DNA from: Zygnema cylindricum
Lineage: Eukaryota > Streptophyta > Zygnematophyceae > Zygnematales > Zygnemataceae
Assembly (NCBI GenBank): GCA_037447655.1
Contig: JBBHKE010001539.1
Span: 356,340-399,086, forward strand
Direction: 5' to 3'
DNA: 42,747 nt
This document shows, in pieces, positions 1 to 9,097 of this stretch. A program made the position numbers and the translations under genes. Under the pieces are notes generated by a model. The model did not search any database and was not told the origin of the DNA. It saw nothing but the letters and a program-made list of their open reading frames with translations. Each line of letters opens with the position of its first letter. Position 1 is the first letter of the stretch.

Positions 1-540
1 GAGCGAGTGGGAGGGAGAGAGGAGAGCGAGTGGGGGGGAGAGAGGAGAGAAGAAGATTAGAAAGGGGAGAGGAGAGGGGGGGAGATTAGAAGAAGAGAGG
101 AGAGAGGGGGGGTGAGCGAGAGGAGAGAGGGAGGGTGAGCGAGAGGAGAGGAGAGGGGGAGAGATGGGCAGAGAGGGGTAGAGAGGGATAGGGAGAGAGG
201 GGGACAGGGAGCAAGGAAAGGTGGAAATGTGGGAGGAAGGAGAAGGTGGAGGAGAGGAGAGGGTACGAGGGGAAAAAGAGTGAGGGAGAGAGGAGAGTGC
301 GGGGAGACAGGGGAGTGAGGGGATAGAGGTGAGGGAGGCAGTAAAGATGGAGGAGAGAGGAGAGGGAGAAAAAGGGGGGAGATGAGGACGGGAGAAGGCG
401 GAGAGGAGGGGAGAGAATGGGAAAGCGGGAAGGAGACAGTTGAGGGGCAGTTGAGAGTGGACTGGTGGGGAGAGGGAGAGGGAGGAAGAGAGAGGGCGAG
501 AAGGGGAGAGAGGAGGGAGAGAGAGAGAGAGAGGGAAGGT
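1..540. repeat. Purine-rich (GA/GGA) low-complexity tract
   Basis: The plus strand is almost entirely G and A for about 540 bases, with GAGA and GGGA motifs and no fixed long unit. Open frames on both strands here are composition artefacts. On the sense strand of the SAE1 exon at 1883-2022 this would be a polypyrimidine stretch, so it may lie in that gene's intron. Strongly strand-asymmetric DNA of this kind can form triplexes; that is inference. Confidence 0.9.
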
Positions 541-719
541 ACCTCTGCCACTGCTCCAGTAATCCCTACTACCAGAAGTCTCCCTTTGCTTAGCCTGTCC
601 CCTCCCTCAAAAAAATAAATAAAAAAAAGGGGAGAAGAAAATGAAGAGAAGGTACATAATCTCGGACTTACATTTCAAAAAATCCAAAAAAAACATTTTG
701 AGAAAGAGACAAAACGATA

Positions 720-1130
720 CCGATAACGAGGATGAAAATGGGAACTTTAATGAAAACTTTATCAATAGCCATAATGTTAACCGTAATAATGACCATGATG
801 TTAACTATGATGAAAACCATAATGATAACCGTAACAATAACTTTAATGATATCAATAATGATAACCAAAACGATAACCCAAATGATAACCATAATGATAA
901 CTTTAATGATAACACTAGTGATAACCATAAGAAAAACAATACTGATAACCATAATGATAACCATGATGATAAACATGATGAAAACCATAATGATAACCAT
1001 AATAATAAATATAATGATAACCATAATGATAACCGGAATGATATCCATAAGATAAATAAAATGATAACCATGATAACTAGGATGAAAACCATGATGATAA
1101 CCATAACAATAATAACAATGATAAAAATAA
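720..1130. repeat. AT-rich minisatellite, 6/12-bp unit (GATAACCATAAT)
   Basis: Degenerate head-to-tail copies of a 12-base unit (GATAACCATAAT, itself two related hexamers). Because 12 is a multiple of 3, every frame stays open: the plus strand reads as an Asn/Asp/His-rich peptide and the minus strand as an Ile/Val/Met-rich one. I see no conserved domain or splice context, so I treat the open frames at 641-1201 (+) and 668-1363 (-) as by-products of the repeat rather than genes. Confidence 0.85.
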
Positions 1131-1200
1131 TAAAAACAAAAATCCCCATCGAAAAAAAAAAAAAGATAAGAAGACCACATGATAAAATAAGCCAGCATTA

Positions 1201-1882
1201 ATAAATAAAATTTAGCAAGATAATAATAATAAAAAAAAACTGCAACGCAATAAAAAAGCATAACAAAAGAAATGTATTTGCATTTTTTTCTTTTGTTTTT
1301 CAAAAAATTGAAGGCAACATGGGATTTTAGCCCTAAATTCGTATTATTTCTGAAAAACCTCAATCATAAAAATCTCCAAAGAAGATTAGAAAACCTTAAA
1401 ACAACCTCTTTACACCCTATTAAAAAAAAACAAACAAAGTTACTTCAAAAAATTTCAAAAACATATAAGACCTAAAAATATTGAAAAAAGAAAATCATAA
1501 ACCCTAAAGAACCTTGAAACATCCAAAATCCTGAAATTTCCCCCAAACCACCAAATTAAAAACCTTAAATCCGTCCAAAAAAACATTCATTGGTCCCCAA
1601 TTAGTTTTTTGGAACAATTACAATATAAAATGGAAAATAAAAAATACTGAATATGGATAAAACAAACATATAAAGATTAACGTAGAAGAAAAACATTTTT
1701 CATTTTTACTTTTTTATTCTTCTGTTTTCCGAGTTTCCGCATGTTCTAGGAAAACTTTAAGAAAAAACGAAACGAAAAAAGTAACTAAAAAAATAAAGCA
1801 GAAAAAAAATAATGATTTAAATAAATAAAATTAATCAAAACAATACACTACAAATCGGCAAATGAACAGAAAATCCGTTTAC
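1201..1882. other. AT-rich non-coding, probably SAE1 intron 1
   Basis: Very A-rich sequence with many short homopolymers and no convincing exon on either strand. It follows the donor of the minus-strand SAE1 exon, so it is most simply the start of a long intron running to or past the left edge of the window. Confidence 0.5.
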
Positions 1883-2022
1883 TTTCTCTGCGCATCTGCT
1901 CCCCATATTCGAATCTGACGGTCGTAAATTGCCGCCTCCTGCTCCGTCAATCGGACGTCTTCATCACACGTGGGAGCTACGTCTTCACACGTAGGAGCCT
2001 TTTCTTCGCACGTGCGATCCAT
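1883..2022 (-). CDS. SAE1: SUMO-activating enzyme subunit 1 (SAE1/AOS1), first coding exon only
   Basis: Minus-strand exon encoding about 46 residues. The second half, YDRQIRIWGADAQRK preceded by LTEQEAAI, is the conserved N-terminus of the SAE1/AOS1 subunit of the heterodimeric SUMO E1, which with SAE2 adenylates SUMO in the nucleus. The ATG (2022-2020) sits in a good context, and a family-typical short variable leader precedes the motif; here the leader holds three related copies of a roughly 20-base CACGTGTGAAGA-like unit (Thr-Cys-Glu/Asp repeats). The exon ends at a GT donor (1882-1881), phase 2; without splicing the frame stops at once. The adenylation domain exons expected at lower coordinates are not visible, so this is either exon 1 of a gene with a long first intron or an orphan fragment. 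Start and identity are good; completeness is unknown. Confidence 0.75.
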
Positions 2023-2108
2023 GACCACAAACAAGCTTCCTCCCTGACTTGATTTTCGATTTTTATTGTTTTTAAGTGAAAACAATCAAAACATGTCTGC
2101 ACTACAGT
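2023..2108 (-). promoter_or_regulatory. Short 5' leader/promoter remnant of SAE1 before a hAT MITE
   Basis: Only 86 bases separate the SAE1 start codon from the inserted hAT-like element at 2109. The open frame extends upstream of the ATG without a family-conserved segment, so this is presumed 5' UTR or proximal promoter. Any core promoter further out would be displaced by the 624-bp insertion. Confidence 0.35.
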
Positions 2109-2732
2109 CAGAGGTCGCAAAAGTCAAAAAATTTCATACCCGAAACCGACCGTTTTTTTTTTTTCAAAATCTGAGTAACCGACGACCGACCGAGTTTTGT
2201 CACGCTCCAAAATTGTTAACCGTTAACCGACCGTCTTTACGAAAAAAAAAAAAAACCGAATCTTGATTTTTCGCGACTAACCGTGCCCGCCCGTAACCGA
2301 AAAAGTACAAAATTAATCAATGTACCACGGAATAAGCCAATAATTACAATTTGTCGCGTTCCCAAAGATTTTCGAAATGAATAGTGTACTACCGTGTCAG
2401 ATTAGCGACGCTTTGTCGCGTTGCCTTTGATTTGCGAAATAAATAGCTTACTACAGCACCGTGTCAGATTTGCGACGCTAATCATGATGCCACGTACTTC
2501 CACGATACCAAAATTACAAAGAACAATAATGTTGGAAAAAAAAAGTACAAAATTATCATTTTTTTTGGTTTTTTGTTTGACCGACCGTAATTGACCGTTA
2601 TTTTTTTCTTGGTGAGTCAACCGACCGTAACCGCCCGACCCTCAAAATTTGGCAACCGAATCCGTTCCGGATCCGGCGCGGGCGGTCGGTTAACGGTCGG
2701 TCACGGTTTCGGTTGACCGTTTGCGACCTCTG
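2109..2732. mobile_element. hAT-like MITE with 8-bp target-site duplication
   Basis: The ends are inverted: CAGAGGTCGCAAA at the left, TTTGCGACCTCTG at the right. It is flanked by a perfect 8-bp direct repeat ACTACAGT at 2101-2108 and 2733-2740. An 8-bp duplication with a CAGAGG terminus is the signature of hAT superfamily elements. The interior is made of CCGACCGT/ACGGTCGG motifs in both orientations and has no transposase frame, so it is non-autonomous. A truncated inverted copy lies at 4184-4375. Confidence 0.9.
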
Positions 2733-2740
2733 ACTACAGT

Positions 2741-2913
2741 ACCGTACCGAAGTTCTAGCGTCTCGGTTCAGGCCGAAGCCGTACCGAACCGACCTTACCG
2801 GTTATTCGCCAGTTCGGTTTTGCTAAATTGCAAACGGTTTGAACCAGTAAAGTTCGGTTGAGAACCAGTTGATTTGGTTCAACAGCGCCAAATTCGAGAT
2901 AGAACCAATGTAC
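2741..2913. other. Unique-looking spacer rich in ACCGAACC motifs
   Basis: About 170 bases with repeated GTACCGAACCG and GGTTC motifs; a weaker relative occurs near 13225-13250. No coding or RNA signal seen. Confidence 0.4.
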
Positions 2914-3269
2914 TACACCGCGAATCGTAATTAGAGTAAATTACTCTAATTCGGTCGCTCGAAATTTCGACTCTATCACATGAAATAGAGTAGATGATTC
3001 TAATTTTTTCATTATTCTATTTAAGGTAAATTTTAATTAGCGTTTTTAACTCTAATATAGGTTTTTTTAAATAGTGTGGAGTACGGACGACCTCCGACCG
3101 TGCAAAATTGTACTTTATAAAGTAAAAAAGTACAAATAATGATTTAATACAGGCCGTTATCATGTAACTGCGTTTTAACAAACCGCGTAGTGCAAACGTC
3201 ATAGTGACGATAAACTGTACGTTTTTGCCAAATTCTGTAAAAATACCTTATTTACAGTAGAGGATATTA

Positions 3270-3952
3270 TTGAAAAGTAAGCTTTAGTAAGTCTTAGAAA
3301 TTAAAGTCTAGGACTTAGAATATTTTTAGACCACCAGTTATTCAATATTAGGTATATTTAGTGTGGATTTTTAGTATCTACTGGAATAGTTATCTTTGAG
3401 TAAAATACTGTGTATGGTCACCTATGAATGTATACGTGAAACATATCTCCCAATTTTTTTTAAGTCTAGATATTGGTACTAGACAATTTTGGTCCAAATA
3501 CTTAGAATTTTGTCAGTAGATATTTAGGTGAACCCTGTACATACGTTTTAGATGTTTTCTTGATATTTTGAGTATTTAGTTCAATTAGGATTGATCAATT
3601 CAACACATATTGTGCATTCTACACAAAGTTAAGGAAATGAGCGCATTAAGTGCAGTTTAAGGTGTTTTGTGCTCTATTATCATTGATTTGCTTAAATTAC
3701 ATGTTTGTTTGGTTGAAAGACCTCTTTTATTTGTAGTTACATATGTTACACTATTGATCTAGTCTGATAGGTATTCCTCTTTGGGTTTGCTTCCGCTAAC
3801 ATGTCTGATAATGGCTCAGCTCCTGTTGCAAGTGCTCCTATTAGCCCTAGTGCTCCACCTGCTCCTCCAGGGACGAATATCCCAGCTGGTGCAAGTGTGA
3901 CTCCTAGTGGGAGTGGATCAGAACCGAGTCTAAATGCCCATGAACTTCAATA
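3270..3952 (+). mobile_element. 683-bp insertion inside the TA-MITE, possible retroelement fragment
   Basis: Flanked by the direct repeat GATATTA (3263-3269 and 3953-3959); the sister MITE copy near 4912-4920 has a single such site and no insert, so this is a real insertion. It has no obvious inverted ends or poly-A. It holds leader-like sequence followed by a short Ser/Pro/Ala-rich open frame starting at 3801 whose stop uses the junction. A comparable leader plus short Pro-rich frame occurs on the minus strand at 17941-18039, so both could be LTR/gag-start remnants of a miniature retroelement. Class uncertain. Confidence 0.55.
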
Positions 3953-3953
3953 G
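3801..3953 (+). CDS. Short Ser/Pro/Ala-rich ORF inside the insertion (50 aa)
   Basis: ATG to TAG, 50 codons, composed of Ala, Pro, Ser, Gly and Thr with an APPAPPG core and a hydrophilic tail ending NAHELQ. The stop codon straddles the insertion boundary, so the frame was probably longer in the source element. No domain recognised. It resembles in style the N-terminal low-complexity part of some retroelement Gag proteins, which is only a suggestion. Confidence 0.3.
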   Translation: MSDNGSAPVASAPISPSAPPAPPGTNIPAGASVTPSGSGSEPSLNAHELQ

Positions 3954-4116
3954 ATATTAGCGTGCCAAATTAAAGTACTTTAATAAATTAGAGTAAACTT
4001 CATAGTTGAAACATCTCTATCACGTAAATTAGCGTTCATTACTCTAATTGTTTTTTTTAGTATTTGTACTCTAATTTTTTTATTACTCTAATTACGATTC
4101 GCGGTGTACTGTACAG

Positions 4117-4183
4117 TACACCGTCAATCGCTATAAGAGTAAAGTAATAAATAGCGTAAAAAAAAAATAGTGATACTAACACT
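4117..4183. mobile_element. Left end of another TA-MITE, truncated
   Basis: Begins TACACCGTCAATCGCTAT eight bases after the previous MITE's right TA, in head-to-head arrangement (the junction GGTGTACTGTACAGTACACC is a 20-bp palindrome). Its interior is cut off by the hAT-like copy at 4184. Confidence 0.75.
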
Positions 4184-4375
4184 AGAGGTCGCAAACGGTC
4201 AACCGAAACCGTGACCGACCGTTAACCGACCGCCTACGCCGAATCCGGAACAAATTCGGTTGCCAAATTTTGAGGGCCGGGCGGTTGCGGTCGGTTGATT
4301 CACCAGAAAAAAATAACGGTCTTTTACGGTAAGCCAACCAAAAAACCAAGAAAAATGAACATTTTGTACTGTTCA
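4184..4375. mobile_element. Truncated, inverted copy of the 2109-2732 hAT-like MITE
   Basis: Starts AGAGGTCGCAAACGG and runs for about 190 bases as the reverse complement of the right arm of the element at 2109-2732, then stops where the TATATCGA element begins. The other end is missing here. Confidence 0.8.
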
Positions 4376-4377
4376 TT

Positions 4378-4765
4378 AGTGTAGGGTATCGGGTAAATTC
4401 ATATCACGATAATTTTGATATTCGATATATCGAATATCGATCGAGCAGATTCCTTAATATATCGTACCGGGACCAACATAAATTATCGCGATATATATCG
4501 CAAAAAATGGGTGTCCGTACAGTCCTAGTACATAAAATCGTACGGATACCCCCCTTGAGCGCGAGCCGAGGGGGGGGGGTGTTTGAAAAAAAAAATCGGA
4601 AAAAAAATGAAAATTTTCATTTTGTTTTTTAATGCCTTGATATATCGGCGATACGATATATCGCGATAATTTGGTTTTCGATATATCGAAGCGAAATATC
4701 GATTATCGAGTACCTCAAATTCGATACATATCGAATATCGGCAAAAGGTCCTCGATACCCAACAC
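4378..4765. mobile_element. TATATCGA foldback MITE, full-length copy
   Basis: Perfectly matching outer inverted ends AGTGT(T/A)GGGTATC and GATACCCAACACT bound 388 bases made largely of TATCG/CGATA motifs, giving a near-complete hairpin with a G-rich loop (G run near 4570). Partial copies lie at 6125-6250 and in the glycosyltransferase gene at 30257-30423. No obvious target duplication and no coding capacity, so the superfamily is unassigned. Confidence 0.8.
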
Positions 4766-4768
4766 TAA

Positions 4769-5090
4769 ACCGCGAATAGTAATTAGAGTAATAAAAAAAA
4801 TAGTGTACAAAATCTAAAAAAAACAATTTGAGTAAAGAACGCTAATTTGTGTGATGGTGTTGTTTCAACTATGAAGTTTACTTTAATTAATTTAAGTACT
4901 ATAATTTGGCATACTAATATCCTCTACTGTAAATAAGGTATTCGTACATAATTTGGCAAAACGTATAGTTTATCGTCACTATGACGTTAGCACTACGCGG
5001 TTTGTTAAAACGCAGTTACATGATAACGGCCTGTATTAAATCATTATTTGTACCTTTTTACTTTATACATATACATATTTGTATTTTTTT
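4769..5090. mobile_element. Inverted partial copy of the 2914-4108 MITE (pre-insertion form)
   Basis: Starts with a damaged terminus (ACCGCGAATAGTAATTAG) directly abutting the TATATCGA element and matches the complement of 3956-4105 and then 3075-3269, without the 683-bp insert. The short peptide frame shared by both copies (4981-5175 here, 3017-3202 on the minus strand there) is a consequence of this homology. Confidence 0.75.
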
Positions 5091-5903
5091 ACTTTATATT
5101 TTTTTTATGAAAGTCAGCAGCATGAACGAGATCTCTGGGGAACATCGATGTGATACACTTGCGAAGTACACGTAAGTAATACGCAAGTACGGATTTCCAT
5201 ATGAAAATGGTCGGTTTTCAAATCTTTGACGATTAAGATTTGATCGTCAACTTACAAATAACCACTCAAATCATAACACGTATGTAAAAACTTGTTTACA
5301 CACGATACGCGATGTAACCGAGGCCTCTGTAATACATAAATTTTGTTGTCCGTACTATAACAAAGACCTCCTGATGTAACTATACCCCAAATAAGAGCGT
5401 TGTTCCATTAGGCGGTCTCAATAAACGTCAAAAAATCATCTACTGAAGCCATCCTTCCATTGTGAAGCCATCGTTCCATTGTGTGAGGTCAATAACCGAC
5501 ATTGTTTTTGCATGGCGAAACTTCATTGGTCCACGTAACAGATGAATACGATTTTGAAAATCTTCAAAGAATCTCTGACAGCAAATTGTGACCACCTATT
5601 CGTACCAGCGAAGGTAAAAAGTGACTCGTACAACGTATTGAATAAAATCTGTTTGGGCGGACGAAACTTAAGATTTGTAAAAGCGTACAAAAATGTCAGA
5701 ATGGTTAGTGGATGGCAACAGACGCGTGAAACAATATCCTCCGTCAAATATTTTCTTCCGTCTTCCGGTGGCTTGGCATCCTCCTTGGCGGAAGACACAT
5801 GTCATACGCGACGTGTACTCACTTGGTCGCGCGGTCGTCGTGGATATTTATTCAATTTTCCATAATGCACGATGCTATTCGATGCATAATGTGATTGTGC
5901 AAT
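5091..5903. other. Anonymous stretch with an overlapping ORF pair
   Basis: No repeat family recognised for most of this stretch. Open frames overlap antiparallel at 5542-5865 (+, 107 aa) and 5523-5798 (-, 91 aa). The composition of both is protein-like rather than simple-sequence, but neither shows a domain I know and there is no splice or start context that favours one. It could be a captured gene fragment between MITEs. Confidence 0.3.
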
Positions 5904-6124
5904 AGAAGAAAGAGACGCAAACTCGTCAACAAAAACCACGTTCTCATATGTTCGTCCGTCGACTGTGTGAACAGCGCGACGGCGTACGAATTGTCATATT
6001 TTGTACGGATACACATATTACCGTGGACATCGAAAGGGCCGCTATTTATTATTCAGGACAACCCAAATTACAGTTAGGGATAAATAAGTGTATATATATA
6101 TTATAAAAAAAAATCCCGATTAGT
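5904..6124. mobile_element. Right-arm fragment of the 540-bp TA-MITE subfamily
   Basis: Closely related to 21103-21315, 21649-21850 and 22280-22470, sharing motifs such as GTCCGTCGAC, CATCGAAAGGGC and CAGGACAACCC. Here the right terminus is replaced by the TATATCGA element starting at 6125. Confidence 0.8.
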
Positions 6125-6250
6125 AGTGTTGGGTATCGGGTAAATTCATATCGCGATAATCTCGATATTCGATATATATTGAATATCGATCGAGCAAAAT
6201 CCTCGATAAATCATACCGGGACAAACATAAATTATCGCGATATATACTAC
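6125..6250. mobile_element. Partial TATATCGA MITE
   Basis: Begins AGTGTTGGGTATCGGG and follows the left half of the 4378-4765 copy for about 125 bases before similarity is lost in AT-rich DNA. Confidence 0.75.
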
Positions 6251-6580
6251 GATATACAGTATTTTTTTAAATTTAATATTTTATATTTCTATATAATATG
6301 TAATTTTAGCGAAAAAGACAAAAAAATTGATACGCCACGTACGACGTGATTTTCATTCCGTGGCTTAAAGGTAGAGGCCGCAAAATGTTACTGACAAAAA
6401 AAATACTTATTCTGTAATTCATATAATTACTTAGGTTTAGGGTGAACCTACATCAGGCAAAAGGTGGGGTTGTTCACCGGAAAAGTGCATTTATGTACAA
6501 ATCCAACTCATTGCCGTACAAGGCCGTACTTTTTTTTTTTTTCAAAACATGATTAATGGAGATTCGTTAAGATGAATGAA
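6251..6580. other. Non-coding spacer, nothing recognised
   Basis: AT-rich sequence with a poly-T run ending near 6541. A TTTAGGGTGAACC motif near 6437 resembles the ends of the GGG-terminated foldbacks further right, but no partner end was found. Confidence 0.4.
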
Positions 6581-6760
6581 ATCACGCGCACGCCGAATAT
6601 CGCGAACGCGTGCACGATATCGTGCGCGTGGACACAATATCGCGTGTGCGTGCACCGTATCGTGCACGCATGCAGAATATCGCGCGTGCGAGCACAATAT
6701 TGTGCGTGCGTGCGCGATATCGTGTACGCATGCAAAATATTGTGCGCGCATGCGTCCGAT
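6581..6760. repeat. 20-bp tandem repeat of alternating purine/pyrimidine DNA (9 copies)
   Basis: Nine units, mostly exactly 20 bases, consensus close to ATCGTGCGCGCATGCACAAT. Each unit is built of GCGTGC/GCACGC and ATATCG motifs and is nearly self-complementary. Because 20 is not a multiple of 3 and the unit has no stop codon in most registers, five long overlapping frames on both strands cross the array; none is credible as a gene. The GTGCGTGCGTGCGCG stretches are Z-DNA-prone by sequence. Confidence 0.95.
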
Positions 6761-7038
6761 ACCATGCGGCATGACACGTTGCCACTATTAGAATCTTATA
6801 AGCAGTGAACCGTGACATCTCCTAATTTCGTTTCGTCGCCACACTGTTGGAATGATCAAATTGATTGGATTAGCGACGACTTCGTGCCGTCGCGAAAATA
6901 CAATCTGTAAGTATATTTTAAATGCATATGATGCGTTAAAACCTCATGCGTTATTTTTTACGTACAACCATTTTAAGACAAACTCCTGTATTCTCTCATC
7001 CTTTTGTGTAGCCGCCTTTTTTTTTTTTTTTTTGTCAC
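6761..7038. other. Spacer ending in an 18-base poly-T run
   Basis: No gene or repeat family recognised. A T run at about 7017-7034 precedes the purine-rich ORF region. Confidence 0.4.
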
Positions 7039-7896
7039 GTGTGGCTGATTTACATGGAGGGCAACATGCAGTCGTATATTCGACAACGTATTGTCTTGCC
7101 GTATCGTCATCGCTACCCTCCATTTCCTCGGCGTAATATACGACGTCGACCAATAGTACAAAGGGAAGAGGCACAAAGGGATGGAGTGGGGAGAGAAAAC
7201 CCCATAAAGGAAAGGCAAACACCGAGGGGGGTAGAGAGGGAAAGAGATGTCCTGGAAACCATAGTAGGAGTAAGGGGTACAGCGGAGGAATTAGCGAGAG
7301 AAAGGGAGGCGGCCACTTCGCTACAAATCGGTTGGGTGCCGCCGGAGGGGAGGGACCATGAAAGGAAGGTGAGAGAAGAGGTAGAGGTGGAAGGATTGAC
7401 ACAAGTTGGGGGAGGAAGGGAAGAGACAAATTTATATGAGGTACCAAAGGAGGGGATTTTACCGGAGGAGGGAAGGGAGGAAAGGGGTGAATCGGTAGAT
7501 GTGAGGAGGGGGGAGGCGTTATAAAGTGAGATGAGTATGGGAGAAAATATTTCATTAGAGGAAGAGGGTGGAAAGACGGTAATGGGTGTAGACAAGGGGG
7601 TGATAAAAGCAACGCTAGAAGAGGGTGAGGGAAGTGAGGCACGGGAAAAGGTAGAGAAAAAATATAAAAATAAAAATAAAAAATTAATACTCTTTGATGA
7701 GGGCGATGAGGAGGAAAGAGGTGGGGGTTTTAGAGAAGAGAAGTTGTTGAGTGAGGAGAGGGAGGGGAAGACAGAGTTGGGAGAGGAAAGAAAGGGAAAG
7801 GCGGCGACGGTTGAAGAGGGTGGGTCGAGTGAGGTTAGGGGAAGATCAGGTACAAAAAAAAATGATAATAAAAAAAAAATTAATAGAGTTTTGTGA
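7039..7896 (+). pseudogene. Purine-rich, Glu/Arg/Lys/Gly-rich decayed ORF
   Basis: Two plus-strand open stretches, 7039-7524 and 7531-7896, are in the same frame with a single TAA between them, giving about 285 codons of charged low-complexity protein (many EE, GR and KK pairs). The minus strand is open over nearly the same interval, as expected for G/A-rich DNA. Its style resembles the charged C-terminal frame of the neighbouring retroelement (9137-10114), so it may be an old retroelement piece. No domain recognised; it may equally be non-coding purine tract. Confidence 0.3.
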
Positions 7897-8002
7897 GACC
7901 GTGGAGGAGGATGGAGTGGGGGGAGAGGCGAATGTCGAAAAAGGTAGGGGGATTGACGCACAGAGAAAGATTGCTAGGAAGAAGAAGATAACAAAGGGTA
8001 AG

Positions 8003-9097
8003 TGAAATTATATAAGCTCCATTGCCCACAGAATTCGCAGATCCAAAATAAGCTAATCTAGATAGTGCCGACTCCAAGTTGATATAAACCCAAATGAATG
8101 ATCCCTTGATAATCAAAACCCCAATACACCTTCACCCCAGTGAAGAGAAGACCTTATGTGTGCTCAGTTCCACCACAGAATGCAAAGCTTGAATATATGT
8201 TTGGACAATATTCCCCACTTTGACTTTCTCACTGAATAAGTGCCACCCTGGCACGCAAAGACCTTCACTGACTACACCAATGTGTAGCTTAGACACCTCT
8301 GAGTCCGCAGAAAAAATAATCACTGAATTTTCTCACCCGAGCATTAAGTTATGGCTGGTCAAAAATGACCTTTTTAGTTACAAGCTCTTTTAGAGAGAGG
8401 TACCTAAATATCACTAAGTCTTGGTCTGCCTACTCACGACTACCTACTACTAAACCCTAGTCCAATAGGAACACTATATAGTAGAAGAAGGTATGATAGG
8501 CGATGTACTTATTGTACGGCCATTGTAAGACATGGTCTACAAGGTGACATTTGCCAAATCGGGAGCCATGGTTCCTCCTCCCATCTTCTCCGATATCAAA
8601 TGATGTGGCGCCACGTGGTACCGCGTGAGGCTATCCCCAAAGGCCGCCGAAATCTTATTGTTGGTGGTGGCTGTAATGGTGGCGGTCCGATCAGTTGTAT
8701 TTATATGGCTTCGATTCGCTTCCATGCATGAATTGATTAATGCGCGTTTTCGTTAGTCTGCTGCGAATTAGTCCTTTAGATTAATACACATATATGCGTG
8801 AAACATATCAGTGTATCGTTTCGTTAGTGCCTTAATGGATAACGCGTATGTCTTCATAGTAATCTGCTGACCCTGGTTCAAATCCGATCAGATGCACTAT
8901 TTTACTAAAACTAGTAAAATACCTTGTAATTCATTCTGCCTTTTTCTAAATGGCGCAGCAGCCATGGCCTGCCTTTGGTCCTCTCTTTCTCTCTCTTTAC
9001 ATTCTAACTAAAATATAGAAGTGAACTATTAATTACCTTTTTCCAACACTCTATTTATTTTTCCAATACAAACCTAGAAAATACATAAATTTAAATA
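8003..9097 (-). repeat. 3' LTR of the copia-like element
   Basis: Nearly the full partner of 11057-12151. In element orientation the first bases are TATTTAAATTT, where the other LTR has TGTTGAAATTT, so the canonical TG has decayed. It ends in TTTCA. It contains a tRNA-like box A/box B segment at 8821-8903. Confidence 0.93.
8821..8903 (+). promoter_or_regulatory. tRNA-like pol III promoter (box A, box B, T4) inside the LTR
   Basis: A box-A-like TAGTGCCTTAATGG (8825-8838) is followed 50 bases later by GGTTCAAATCC (8875-8885), an exact fit to the box B consensus GGTTCRANNCC. A TTTT run about 15 bases on could terminate pol III. Overall similarity is to the D-arm through T-arm of tRNA-Arg, but the acceptor stem does not pair, so it is not a functional tRNA. 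It is oriented opposite to the retroelement. The same segment is in the other LTR. Confidence 0.6.

Larger units (their letters stand above)
2914..4108. mobile_element. TA-flanked MITE (CACCGCGAATCG termini), interrupted
   Basis: Inverted ends CACCGCGAATCGTAATTAG (from 2916) and its complement (to 4106), flanked by TA on both sides. This is the window's commonest family: TA duplication, CACCG(C/T)(C/G)AATCG(C/T)TATTAG terminus, Tc1/mariner/Stowaway-like. There is no transposase. Its right part is split by an insertion at 3270-3952: the uninterrupted arrangement is preserved in an inverted partial copy at 4769-5090, where the two flanks meet near 4912-4920. Confidence 0.85.

Noticed and set aside
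57-618. Long Ser/Pro/Leu-rich (minus) and Arg/Glu/Gly-rich (plus) frames
   Set aside because: Pure consequences of G/A-only sequence.
668-1363. 231-codon minus-strand frame, including a short GLKSHVAF segment reminiscent of the SAE1 region after exon 1
   Set aside because: The match covers only a few residues, and what follows is Ile/Phe/Tyr-rich translation of the minisatellite with no adenylation-domain motif. A phase-compatible CAG upstream makes it tempting, but the homology does not continue.
4981-5175. Peptide similar to that of 3017-3202 (minus), suggesting a conserved small protein
   Set aside because: Both lie in homologous arms of the same MITE family; the shared stretch is DNA homology and ends with it.
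6542-6818. Five overlapping 71-78-codon frames on both strands
   Set aside because: All are readings of the 20-bp tandem repeat in different registers.
7113-7961. 282-codon minus-strand frame
   Set aside because: Ser/Pro/Leu/Phe-rich mirror of purine-rich DNA; no domain.
8821-8903. A functional tRNA gene
   Set aside because: Box A and box B are good, but the acceptor stem does not pair and the anticodon arm is irregular in both LTR copies.
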